A DNA stretch of 22,975 bases from CAYJAZ01 sp964370095 (GTDB taxonomy: Bacteria > Desulfobacterota > Desulfovibrionia > Desulfovibrionales > Desulfovibrionaceae). A program made the translations under genes and the position numbers. Where the stretch lies: assembly GCA_964370095.1 (NCBI GenBank), contig CAYJHJ010000033.1, positions 1-22,975 on the forward strand, given 5' to 3'. Positions 15,522 through 22,975 of the stretch are shown here, in pieces. The first letter of the stretch is position 1. Each line of letters starts with the position of its first letter. Under the pieces are notes generated by a model. The model searched no databases. It saw only the letters and a program-made list of their open reading frames with translations, and was not told where the DNA came from.

Positions 15522-16343
15522 ATGAAAATGCCAAGTTTACCTTTAAACTATAAAACAAGCCAAACTAAATTACCTTTATTTACAAGATTATTTCCTACTC
15601 TTGTTTTTTACTACACTTTATTACTGATAATTCTTAAAGCAGGGCATGCAGCGAAAAAAGGTAATTATCCAACTGAACGCTGGGTTCAAGATTCTTATGA
15701 CACAGTGAAAAGTGTTGAAATTGCAGGCGGAAAAGTTGATGTGGACGGCATGGAACATTTTACTGCTACACAAGGCCCTTGTGTGTTTGTGGCAAATCAT
15801 ATGAGCACTTTAGAAACTTTTTGCCTGCCAATTTTTATTCAACCATATAAAGATGTTACCTATATAGTCAAATCAAGCCTTGCAAGTTATCCTGTTTTTG
15901 GGCATGTGATGAGAACAAGAAATCCTATCTTACTTGATCGTGTAAATCCTCGTGAAGACTTGGTTAAGTCGCTTTCTGAAGGTCAGAAAATTTTAGAAAG
16001 TGGTCGCTCACTCATAATTTTCCCTCAAGGCACACGCAAAGATGTTTTTAACGAGCAAGATTTCAACTCTTTAGGTGTAAAATTAGCAAAAAAAGCAAAT
16101 GTTCCTGTTGTTCCTATAGCATTAAAAACTGATCTGCTTCAAAAAGGCAAAACATTTAAAAATGCTGTAATCTTTAAAGATTTAGGTGCTGTTGACCTTT
16201 CTAAAACAGTATATTTCCACTTTGGTAAAGCCCTTATGATCGAAGGAAACGGCAAAGAAGAACATCAATATTGCCTTGATTTTATTAAAAATAAATTAGA
16301 TGCTTGGCATGCTGAAGATGCTAGCAGAGCAAAAAAAGCATAA
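15522..16343 (+). CDS. PlsC-like lysophospholipid acyltransferase with variant active-site motifs
   Basis: The 273-aa protein belongs to the 1-acyl-sn-glycerol-3-phosphate acyltransferase (LPLAT) family, which makes phosphatidic acid at the inner membrane. It has a hydrophobic membrane-anchoring stretch at about 23-38. The catalytic motif region is ANHMSTLET (91-99), reading H93-x4-E98 instead of the usual H-x4-D. The substrate-binding motif is FPQGTR (167-172), where the usual residue before GTR is glutamate. Motif IV, VPVVPIAL, is intact. The reaction is expected to be acyl transfer to a lysophospholipid or related alcohol, but the variant residues make the exact substrate uncertain. It starts 13 bp after rarA and ends 8 bp before ruvC, consistent with one transcript. 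Confidence 0.85.
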   Translation: MKMPSLPLNYKTSQTKLPLFTRLFPTLVFYYTLLLIILKAGHAAKKGNYPTERWVQDSYDTVKSVEIAGGKVDVDGMEHFTATQGPCVFVANHMSTLETFCLPIFIQPYKDVTYIVKSSLASYPVFGHVMRTRNPILLDRVNPREDLVKSLSEGQKILESGRSLIIFPQGTRKDVFNEQDFNSLGVKLAKKANVPVVPIALKTDLLQKGKTFKNAVIFKDLGAVDLSKTVYFHFGKALMIEGNGKEEHQYCLDFIKNKLDAWHAEDASRAKKA

Positions 16344-16351
16344 GTATTAAA

Positions 16352-16861
16352 ATGCCAGATAATAACAATATTAGAATACTTGGAATAGATCCGGGTTCAA
16401 CTGTAATGGGCTGGGGAATTATTGAAGAAAAATCCGGTGTTCTATCTATGGTAAACTGCGGGGCTATAAAGCCAAAATCAAAAGAATTTAATCAAAGACT
16501 TGCTTTTATTTATCAGGAATTACAGGCTATTTGTAAAGAATACAAACCGCAAGAAGCCGGCATTGAACAAGTTTTTGTTGCAAAAAATGCAAACTCAGCA
16601 CTGAAATTAGGGCAAGCAAGAGGAATTGCTATTGCCTGCTGCTTACAGTATCATATTGAAATATTTGACTATGAACCTACAAAAGTAAAGCAAGCCTTAG
16701 TTGGCTCCGGCAGGGCAGAAAAAGATCAAGTTGCCTTTATGGTAAAAACTATTTTAAATCAGCATACACTCTCAAAGCCGCTTGATACTACCGATGCTTT
16801 AGCCTTGGCCATTTGCCATGCTAATCACAGAAGGTTTCTGTCAAGCAATTTAGGATGTTAG
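16352..16861 (+). CDS. ruvC: Crossover junction endodeoxyribonuclease RuvC
   Basis: The 169-aa resolvase cuts Holliday junctions symmetrically at the end of homologous recombination. The RNase H-like catalytic acids are all visible: D13 in LGIDPGS, E72 in GIEQVF, and D145 and D148 in DTTDALALA, matching D7, E67, D138 and D141 of E. coli. The FVAKNANSALKLGQARG helix and EYEP-like DYEPTKVKQALVGSGRA are typical. The length is standard. No clear Shine-Dalgarno precedes the ATG, which lies 8 bp after the acyltransferase stop and may be coupled to it. ruvA and ruvB do not follow; a HAD phosphatase does, so the branch-migration genes must be elsewhere. Confidence 0.96.
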   Translation: MPDNNNIRILGIDPGSTVMGWGIIEEKSGVLSMVNCGAIKPKSKEFNQRLAFIYQELQAICKEYKPQEAGIEQVFVAKNANSALKLGQARGIAIACCLQYHIEIFDYEPTKVKQALVGSGRAEKDQVAFMVKTILNQHTLSKPLDTTDALALAICHANHRRFLSSNLGC

Positions 16862-16895
16862 AATATTATAAACACCTAACAACAAGGAATAATAT

Positions 16896-17513
16896 ATGAA
16901 AGCAATTATTTGGGATGTTGACGGCACTTTATTAAATTCCTCAAAAGGCTTACACGCCACATTTGAATATACTATAGAGAAATTGCAGCTTTCACCGCCG
17001 GAAGATAATAATTATGATAGATTCATAGGCCTAAAGCCTCAAAATATTTTTATAGACTATTTTAACGCCAGTGAAGAAGATGCACAAAAAGCTACTGATG
17101 TTTTTAGAGAATTTTACAAAACACAAATGCACAATGCAACTTTATATGAAGGAATTATTGAAGTTTTAGCAGAATTTCAAAAGCGTGGCTACAAGCAAGC
17201 TGTTGCTACAAATAAAAGAAGAGATCTTGCTATAGAAGTGTGCAAGCGCTTTGATATAGAAAAATACTTTGAAACTATTTGGGGGCCTAACGCTAATGGT
17301 GATCAGGACAAAGGCGATCTTATAAAAAAGTGCTTAGATGATATGAAAATAACAAATAAATCAAGAGCCCTTATGATTGGAGATACGTTTATTGACCAAG
17401 AGGGTGCACGAATAAATGAAATTTCTTTTCTGCCGGTACATTATGGTTTTGGAAATGTGCCAAGCACACAAAAGATACTACAACCTATCGATATATTGAA
17501 ATATGTTAAATAA
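16896..17513 (+). CDS. HAD-superfamily phosphatase (phosphoglycolate phosphatase-like)
   Basis: The 205-aa soluble hydrolase has the HAD motifs in order: nucleophile motif I DVDGT with D7 and D9, motif II AVATN with T105, a motif III lysine candidate (K139), and motif IV GDTFID with D163 and D167. The alpha-helical cap inserted after motif I is of the Gph/PGMB-like type. The substrate is probably a small phosphomonoester such as phosphoglycolate or a sugar phosphate, but cannot be assigned from sequence alone. AAGGAA (16884-16889) precedes the ATG at a good distance. The next gene overlaps its last 11 bases. Confidence 0.88.
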   Translation: MKAIIWDVDGTLLNSSKGLHATFEYTIEKLQLSPPEDNNYDRFIGLKPQNIFIDYFNASEEDAQKATDVFREFYKTQMHNATLYEGIIEVLAEFQKRGYKQAVATNKRRDLAIEVCKRFDIEKYFETIWGPNANGDQDKGDLIKKCLDDMKITNKSRALMIGDTFIDQEGARINEISFLPVHYGFGNVPSTQKILQPIDILKYVK

Positions 17514-18411
17514 TAACTTTAAATTTTCCCCCACGACTTTAGGCTATATTTTTATTTTTATTGCTGCTCTTTGTTGGGGCTTTTTGGGCATTTTAGGAAG
17601 TGTTGCCATGACAGCAGGAGTAGGGCCTTTAGAAGTTGCTTTTTGGCGAGCTTTTTTGGGCGGACTTTTCATGCTTATACATGCCTTTATCATCAAAGAT
17701 GTGTATGTTAGAGCAAAAAAAGATTTTCTGGTTTTTTGCCTTTTTGGGATTTTTTCTATTGCATCTTTATTTATTTCTTATCAATACGCGGTGTTAGATG
17801 GCGGCGTTGCCCTTTCTTCGGTTTTACTTTATACTGCACCTGTTTGGGTGGCTTTATTTTCACGTATATTTTTTGGATTACCGCTCAGTAAAATCACGTG
17901 CATAGGCATTTTAATTGCACTCGTAGGCGTTGTGTGTATAAGCTTTTCACAAGGAAGTAGTGTGGGTATAGGCAAATCACTCCCAATGTCAGGAATATTT
18001 TTTGGACTTTTGTCTGGCTTTTTATATGCAACTCATTATATTGTAACAAAAAAATATCTTACAATTTACACACCTTTTACTTTATACGGCTATGGTTCGC
18101 TTGTTGCGGCTGTATGCATTTTTCCACTCATTAAAATAAATTTAAACCTAGAGCTTTCTGTTTGGTTTTCATTACTCGGGATTGCTTTTTTCAGCACCTA
18201 TATCGCCTTTTGGTCATATTGTGAAGGCATAAAACTGCTATTGCCCACAAAAGCTGCTGTAATTGCAAACCTAGAACCCGTTGTTGCTACTATTGCGGCT
18301 TATTTTATCTTTGGTGAAACTTTTTCTTTATGGGGCTGGTTTGGGGCTTTGCTGATTTTATGCACTGTGTTTGTGCTTTTAGCTGAAGATAAAAAAAGAG
18401 TGCTTTCATAA
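17503..18411 (+). CDS. EamA/DMT-family inner-membrane transporter
   Basis: The 302-aa protein has about ten hydrophobic segments arranged as two EamA repeats, each of about five helices. The first begins YIFIFIAALCWGFLGILG and the second MSGIFFGLLSGFLYATHYIV. DMT transporters export or exchange metabolites such as amino acids and nucleotide-related compounds; the substrate here is unknown. Repeat-end motifs such as EPVVATIAAYFIFGETFS, with the conserved E-P pair, are characteristic. Its start overlaps the HAD gene by 11 bp, indicating coupled translation. It is the last gene of the plus-strand run and is followed by a hairpin. Confidence 0.9.
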   Translation: MLNNNFKFSPTTLGYIFIFIAALCWGFLGILGSVAMTAGVGPLEVAFWRAFLGGLFMLIHAFIIKDVYVRAKKDFLVFCLFGIFSIASLFISYQYAVLDGGVALSSVLLYTAPVWVALFSRIFFGLPLSKITCIGILIALVGVVCISFSQGSSVGIGKSLPMSGIFFGLLSGFLYATHYIVTKKYLTIYTPFTLYGYGSLVAAVCIFPLIKINLNLELSVWFSLLGIAFFSTYIAFWSYCEGIKLLLPTKAAVIANLEPVVATIAAYFIFGETFSLWGWFGALLILCTVFVLLAEDKKRVLS

Positions 18412-18434
18412 ACATAAAGAAAACAGATTAACTA

Positions 18435-18468
18435 AAGCGTGTGAGATTTTATTGTATCACACACGCTT
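18435..18468. terminator. Hairpin between converging EamA and SNF transporter genes
   Basis: AAGCGTGTG (18435-18443) pairs with CACACGCTT (18460-18468). After one A-A mismatch, GAT/ATC extends the stem around an 8-nt loop. The position 23 bp after eamA and 34 bp before the end of the minus-strand gene suggests a shared terminator, although U tracts on both sides are weak. Confidence 0.6.
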
Positions 18469-18502
18469 CAGCAAATTTCAAGATAATATTTTAGATATAT
18501 AT

Positions 18503-19888
18503 TTAGGCAAATAAATTGCGGAATTTATCAATATATCCTTGAATGAAAACAAAAAGAATGATTATCGGCAAAACATATACAAGATAAATTCTTGTTACTT
18601 TAGGGAATTTTATGCCAACCCCAGTATCAACTTCTTTGATAAAGTTATCCCAGCCCCATCCATAACGTGTTACACAAAATAATAAGTAGATAAGCGAACC
18701 TAAAGGCAACAGATTATTACTTACTATAAAATCTTCTAAGTCAAGAACGCCTGTTCCGGCTCCAAGAGGCTGAAAATCAGCCCAAAGGTTAAAGCCTAAA
18801 ATACAAGGAATAGAAAGCACAAAGATTAAAATGAAATTCAAGCCTGCAGAAGTTGAGCGCTTTAATCCCCATACATCAACACCATAGGAAATAATATTTT
18901 CAAAAACAGCCACCACAGTTGATAAGGCCGCAAAAGACATAAAGGTGAAGAACAAAATTCCCCAAATTTGCCCTGCTGCCATGCTGTTAAAAATATTAGG
19001 TAAAGTTACAAATATAAGCCCAGGCCCTTGCCCCGGGTTCACTCCAAAAGCAAAACAAGCAGGGAATATTATACAACCTGCAAGCAAGGCCGCCATTGTG
19101 TCAAGCCCTAAGATTGAAAGCCCTTCACCTGTTAGGGAACGATCTTTATCAATATATGAACCAAATATTGCCATAGAGCCAATTCCAACACTCAAAGTGA
19201 AAAAAGCTTGTCCCATAGCTGCATATACAGTATTCCACAAACCTTTTTCAGCTATTTTACTAAAATCCGGCATAAGATAGAATTTCAAGCCTTCACTAGC
19301 ATTTTCAAGAGTGATAGCACGAAAGGCTAAGGCCACCATAATAACGAACATACCGCCCATCATAACTTTTGTAACTCTTTCAACACCGTTTCTAACACCT
19401 AAAGCACAAACAGCACAGCCAAAAAAGACGGATAAAAACATCCAAAAAATTTGAGTTTTAGGCTCTGAGGTGAAAGTTCCAAAAAACTGCCCAACCCCTT
19501 CAGGTGTAAGTCCGGAAAAGCTTCCTGTAATTGTATGATAAGTATAGGCAAGCATCCAACCACAAATAGTTGTGTAAAACATCATCAAAAGATAGTTGCC
19601 CAATATGCCAAAATGGCCATACACATGCCAAAAAGTTCCTTTTGGTTCAAGCTTTTTGAATGAAGCACCAATATTTAATTTTGAGGCACGCCCAACGGAT
19701 AGTTCCATAATCAGTATAGGTAAGCCAAGTAAAATTAAAAAAGCAAGATATATCAGAACAAAGGCAGCACCACCATAAGCACCTGTAATATAAGGAAAAC
19801 GCCAAACATTACCAAGCCCGATAGCACAGCCTGCTGAAATAAGTAAAAAACCAAGTCTTGAAGCAAAAACTTCTCTTTGTGCTGCCAT
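18503..19888 (-). CDS. Sodium-dependent transporter of the NSS/SNF family (MhsT/LeuT-like)
   Basis: The 461-aa inner-membrane protein has about eleven hydrophobic segments, matching short bacterial NSS members such as MhsT (about 450 aa) more than twelve-helix LeuT. The TM1 signature GCAIGLGNVWRFPY is at 20-33, with the unwound GLGN substrate/sodium site and the gate arginine R30. Characterised members import amino acids (tryptophan, leucine, tyrosine) with sodium; neurotransmitter-like amines are other known substrates. The exact substrate is not readable. AGGAGA lies 6 bp upstream of the start. It is transcribed alone from a good promoter candidate and is separated from the RTX gene by a strong terminator. 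Confidence 0.93.
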   Translation of the reverse strand: MAAQREVFASRLGFLLISAGCAIGLGNVWRFPYITGAYGGAAFVLIYLAFLILLGLPILIMELSVGRASKLNIGASFKKLEPKGTFWHVYGHFGILGNYLLMMFYTTICGWMLAYTYHTITGSFSGLTPEGVGQFFGTFTSEPKTQIFWMFLSVFFGCAVCALGVRNGVERVTKVMMGGMFVIMVALAFRAITLENASEGLKFYLMPDFSKIAEKGLWNTVYAAMGQAFFTLSVGIGSMAIFGSYIDKDRSLTGEGLSILGLDTMAALLAGCIIFPACFAFGVNPGQGPGLIFVTLPNIFNSMAAGQIWGILFFTFMSFAALSTVVAVFENIISYGVDVWGLKRSTSAGLNFILIFVLSIPCILGFNLWADFQPLGAGTGVLDLEDFIVSNNLLPLGSLIYLLFCVTRYGWGWDNFIKEVDTGVGIKFPKVTRIYLVYVLPIIILFVFIQGYIDKFRNLFA

Positions 19889-19916
19889 AAAATATCTCCT
19901 ATAAAAGTTTGAAGTT

Positions 19917-19945
19917 ATACTATTATTCTTTTAGACAAGAGTCAA
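19917..19945 (-). promoter_or_regulatory. Candidate promoter of the SNF transporter gene
   Basis: On the minus strand TTGACT (19945-19940) is followed after exactly 17 bp by TAGTAT (19922-19917). The predicted start lies about 20 bp before the gene, leaving a short leader that contains the AGGAGA site at 19900-19895. Confidence 0.55.
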
Positions 19946-20010
19946 GAATTTGTTTATCTACTTTGATTTATTTATTAAATTATCTTTTTATAAAATCAAC
20001 TTTTTTAAAT

Positions 20011-20047
20011 AAAAATCACGGCACCCTGCTTTTGCAAAGTGCCGTGA
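20011..20047 (-). terminator. Intrinsic terminator of the RTX gene
   Basis: TCACGGCAC (20016-20024) pairs with GTGCCGTGA (20039-20047). An internal CC/AA bulge and an inner TGC/GCA pairing surround a TTTT loop. On the minus strand the GC-rich stem is followed directly by TTTTT and further T-rich sequence. It lies about 36 bp after the RTX stop codon and would stop read-through into the SNF gene. Confidence 0.9.
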
Positions 20048-20083
20048 AGTATTTAGATTGTTAGTTTAGCTTATAAGCTAAGA

Positions 20084-22975
20084 TTATAATTTGATGAAGC
20101 TGTCTAAGTCAGCAATAACTGCATCAAGGTCAGGATTATCATCACCAACATCTTGCAATGTAATTTTTTGAGTTTTTCCACCAACTGCATAGTCGATTTC
20201 AATATCATTACCAACTTTAGATACTTGGAAGCTATTTTGATCCATACTGATGCTTGTAAGATCAATAAAGTCTTCGCCAACTTCAAAGTCAATAATAGTA
20301 TCTGTTGTATTTGTTTCGATTGTATCAAATACGAAGTAATCTACTGCACCGTCGCTTGCAAACATATAGTCATTGCCTGCACCGCCGTTTATTACATTAC
20401 CTACACCTGAGATTTCAGTTCCGTCAGCAAGTGTGTGTGTTGAATTGTTATCAGCAGCTCCGCCATAGAGATGATCAGAACCTATTCCACCAAAGAGGAC
20501 ATCATCGCCTGCACCGCCATAGATGAAGTCATCACCTGCACCGCCGAAGAGAACATCATTACCTTCTTCACCATTGATTTTGTCATTGCCTGCACCGCCG
20601 AACACAATGTCGTGTCCTTTGCCTGCATTGATGGTTTCAGCATCACGGAAGCCAACAATAACATCGTCTTCGCCTGTGCCTGTAAGAACGTTCGCTGAAG
20701 CATCAGTGCTTGGAACGTCAGCTCCTTGAGTGAGGTCGTCAACTTTGCTTTCAATGGCATCGCTTACATCTTGAAGTGTTTCAAACTCACCTTTATCGGC
20801 AAGAGTAAGCATTTCATCAACAAAGCTTGCAGTTCTTTCTTCAAGAGTTGTGCCAGCAATATCAACACCTGTAACATTATCTGCTGTATCAATTACTGTT
20901 CCTAAAAGTTTCATTGCTTGCACAGCAACTTCTACATCTTCAAAAACTTCATCAAACACAGCAAGGTTATTTACATTAAGGCCATTTTGAGCTGTACCTT
21001 TACCAAATATTAATGCATTTAGGAAAGCACTATCTACACTTTCACCATAACCAAGAGCATAAAAGTCGCCATTTGGTCCCATAGCAGCTTGCAAGTCTTT
21101 CGCAGAAGCTATAGCTTCATTTTTATTTAATGTTTTGTCTGCCTCATTTCCATCATTGCTATAGCCAGTACCGTCAATAGCAGGAGAGCCTACATTTTGC
21201 CATTGTTTACCTGTCCAGACTTGTAAGATTGGTGCATCATTTTCAGATCTACTGTCATCATCAAGTAAGCGGTAAGTGTATCCATCGTGTGTCCATGGTG
21301 TACCATTAAAGTCTTGCCCGGAGATGTCAACATTGAATGAAACTCTTACGCTACTTGGGGTTGAGATATCTTGGTGTTCATTTCCAATTCTTGTATAAGT
21401 GCCATTTCCGTTATCTGTGGCATTAAACCAACGTGTCCACGCATGATCTGCATGATCGCCACTAAAGAAGCCCGAGTCTTTGACATATTCTTCATACTTC
21501 ATGATTGTTGTGCCGTCAGAGGCTTTATAGACAGTATAGTAGTCAGTATCGTAACCACCACCATCGCTATAGTCAGGAAGTCGGTCAGTAGTCCTTACAT
21601 AAACCTTACCATTATACATCACTTGGTCATTCATTACCAAACCAGTATTACTTACTGTTTCTGCTGTTCTAAGTGTTGGAACACCATCAGTAAGTAAGAT
21701 AGTAACATTTTTACCTGCTGGGTTACCATTTGAATCTTGTTCAAGAGTATTAAACCAACCCTCTGCTGCTGAAATAGCAAGGTCTGTATTTGTTGAACCA
21801 CCACTATTGTTATTGTTAGGCCAGTTGATTGCATCAAGTGCGCTTTCTAAAGCTTTAGGATTAGTAAAATCAAGAGTTGAGCTATTCATGGTTGTAACAC
21901 TTACACCACTATCATAGTCGATAAAGCACAGATTGACTTCAACATTACCTTCTCTTAAGTCATCAAGCTTCATACCAATATTTTTCAAGGCAGTTTCAAT
22001 AGCATTCATTTCGCTACCGCTATAGCTACCGGAACTATCTACAAGAAGAGCAATATTAAGCGGAATTGGAGTTACATTTTGCTCGCTTGTTGTTTCAGTA
22101 CCTGTAGGTGTATCACCTTGAAGAGCTGTTGCCTCAATAGTGATTGTTGAATCGACAACTGTACCATTACCATCTGTTGCTGTGTAAGTGAAGACAAAGT
22201 CTTTATCTACTGCAATATCAGTGGTTACAAAGCTATATGCACCTGTTTCTTGGTTAAGTGTAAATGTGCTACCTGTTGCAACGTTTTGAAGGGTTACAAC
22301 ATCACCATTCACACTTCTTGTCCAACCACTAGGAGTTACTACATCATAAGCATCACTGCTAGCTTTACCGTCAGCACCAAAGTCAACAGAAACTGTACCT
22401 GTAATTTGAGGTGCATCTTCTACTATAGTACGCTCTACTTCAGTAGGTGTTGGAACGCTATCATCAGCTGTTACAGTGTGCGAAACTTCATCGCCATCAG
22501 AGTCAACAAAAGTCAACTCAGTATCTTTGATAGAATCACTTGTTACAGTCCAAACATCAGAATCAGTTCTGTAAGTAAGTGTTACATCTCCAACAACTAT
22601 TGTATGCTCATAAACTTCTGGATTATCAGAAACTTTTTCACTGCTATGAGATTTGAAGTTTACAGCAGACTGGTCAGACCATTGATTAAACTCAGGACTT
22701 TCAGCTGGATTATTTATCCATGTGCCTTGAGCTTCATCCCACATAGCACCCATTGGACGCCATGTTCCGTCAGCTTCTTGAACAGCATTCGCAGGATACC
22801 ATTCTTGAGTTGCTTCATTCCACAATATGCTAGGAGGAGTAGTAGCATTATTCTCAAAGAATATTTGTTTAGGCCCGTCAGCACCAAAGTCAACTTCAAT
22901 TGTTGCTACAACTTTGCCGCTAACCACTGTGCCTTCGGTTTCACCATCACCATTGGCATCACTACGGATAACAGG
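20084..22975 (-). CDS. Large RTX/VWA surface adhesin, C-terminal part (5' end beyond window)
   Basis: The frame is open to the window edge, so 963 C-terminal residues are seen and the true start lies outside. GTG at 22927 is probably internal. Counting from that codon: tandem extracellular repeat segments with the shared phrase EVDFGADG/SVDFGADG at about 1-165 and 170-268; a VWA domain from about 288 with MIDAS residues D297, S299, S301, T379 and D414, interrupted by an insertion at about 425-600 before its last part (about 605-680); about eight RTX calcium-binding nonapeptides (GGxGxDxhx) at 749-857; and a C-terminal region ending LDSFIKL, typical of uncleaved type I secretion signals. It probably folds in calcium outside the cell and mediates adhesion. 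No secretion genes (ABC transporter, membrane fusion protein) lie in the window. Its base composition looks more GC-rich than neighbouring genes. Confidence 0.9.
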   Translation of the reverse strand, partial: PVIRSDANGDGETEGTVVSGKVVATIEVDFGADGPKQIFFENNATTPPSILWNEATQEWYPANAVQEADGTWRPMGAMWDEAQGTWINNPAESPEFNQWSDQSAVNFKSHSSEKVSDNPEVYEHTIVVGDVTLTYRTDSDVWTVTSDSIKDTELTFVDSDGDEVSHTVTADDSVPTPTEVERTIVEDAPQITGTVSVDFGADGKASSDAYDVVTPSGWTRSVNGDVVTLQNVATGSTFTLNQETGAYSFVTTDIAVDKDFVFTYTATDGNGTVVDSTITIEATALQGDTPTGTETTSEQNVTPIPLNIALLVDSSGSYSGSEMNAIETALKNIGMKLDDLREGNVEVNLCFIDYDSGVSVTTMNSSTLDFTNPKALESALDAINWPNNNNSGGSTNTDLAISAAEGWFNTLEQDSNGNPAGKNVTILLTDGVPTLRTAETVSNTGLVMNDQVMYNGKVYVRTTDRLPDYSDGGGYDTDYYTVYKASDGTTIMKYEEYVKDSGFFSGDHADHAWTRWFNATDNGNGTYTRIGNEHQDISTPSSVRVSFNVDISGQDFNGTPWTHDGYTYRLLDDDSRSENDAPILQVWTGKQWQNVGSPAIDGTGYSNDGNEADKTLNKNEAIASAKDLQAAMGPNGDFYALGYGESVDSAFLNALIFGKGTAQNGLNVNNLAVFDEVFEDVEVAVQAMKLLGTVIDTADNVTGVDIAGTTLEERTASFVDEMLTLADKGEFETLQDVSDAIESKVDDLTQGADVPSTDASANVLTGTGEDDVIVGFRDAETINAGKGHDIVFGGAGNDKINGEEGNDVLFGGAGDDFIYGGAGDDVLFGGIGSDHLYGGAADNNSTHTLADGTEISGVGNVINGGAGNDYMFASDGAVDYFVFDTIETNTTDTIIDFEVGEDFIDLTSISMDQNSFQVSKVGNDIEIDYAVGGKTQKITLQDVGDDNPDLDAVIADLDSFIKL
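20357..20683 (-). repeat. RTX nonapeptide repeat block inside the adhesin gene
   Basis: About eight 27-bp units encode GGAGNDxhx-type calcium-binding motifs (for example GGAGDDFIY, GGAGDDVLF). On the plus strand the core CCTGCACCGCC recurs at a 27-bp period around 20500-20600. One unit is expanded by a non-repeat loop (about residues 824-847 from GTG 22927) before the last GGAGNDYMF. Confidence 0.9.

Noticed and set aside
20357..20683. Regular 27-bp repeats that could look like a CRISPR or minisatellite array
   Set aside because: The period equals nine codons, the frame is open throughout, and the units encode calcium-binding RTX nonapeptides; there are no unique spacers between constant repeats.
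20153..20760. Several overlapping open frames on both strands within the RTX gene
   Set aside because: They are shadows produced by the repetitive codon pattern of the RTX region and have no ribosome sites or recognisable protein features.
2373..22975. A complete Lap-type c-di-GMP/adhesin system
   Set aside because: The diguanylate cyclase and adhesin are 16 kb apart, with no LapD, LapG or type I secretion genes between them.

Overview
This window comes from a low-GC, diderm (Gram-negative) bacterium. Outer-membrane biology is visible directly: a BamD-type lipoprotein, an LPS-heptosyltransferase-like enzyme (GT9) and a large RTX adhesin secreted by a type I system. The AT-rich genes, the thioredoxin / thioredoxin reductase / BamD cluster, and the style of the GT9 and acyltransferase proteins suggest Desulfobacterota, perhaps a host-associated Desulfovibrionaceae member. 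That placement is inference from general familiarity and no search was run. There is no sign of a prophage, transposon, plasmid backbone or CRISPR array. Most of the window is ordinary chromosomal housekeeping DNA, with one accessory-type gene at the right edge.

Layout from left to right. A tRNA-Gly(GCC) enters from the left edge and ends at a bidirectional terminator shared with a converging U32-family (RNA-hydroxylation type) gene on the minus strand. A divergent gene encodes a cytoplasmic multi-sensor diguanylate cyclase. Next comes a plus-strand run: trxA, trxB and bamD (tightly packed), a Bax-inhibitor-1 family membrane protein, then gpmI and a GT9 glycosyltransferase behind a hairpin. 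A tandem-GAF protein lies on the minus strand. A 258-bp very AT-rich intergenic region with a long inverted repeat and a promoter candidate follows. It precedes a seven-gene plus-strand run: an uncharacterised 572-aa protein, rsmE, rarA, a PlsC-like acyltransferase, ruvC, a HAD phosphatase and an EamA transporter. A hairpin separates this run from a converging minus-strand sodium-dependent NSS/SNF transporter. The window ends inside a minus-strand RTX/VWA surface protein, of which only the C-terminal 963 residues are visible.

Functional themes are thiol redox (TrxA/TrxB), envelope building (BamD, GT9, PlsC-like), glycolysis (GpmI), rRNA/tRNA modification (RsmE, U32), recombination and replication-fork maintenance (RuvC, RarA), signalling (diguanylate cyclase, GAF protein), amino-acid or amine uptake (SNF) and surface adhesion (RTX). 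The least explained items are the 572-aa protein, the tandem-GAF protein, the diguanylate cyclase with its GGDEF domain in the middle, and the RTX protein whose VWA domain is split by a roughly 180-residue insertion. No obviously new multi-gene defence or mobile system was found. No intergenic gap exceeds 300 bases.
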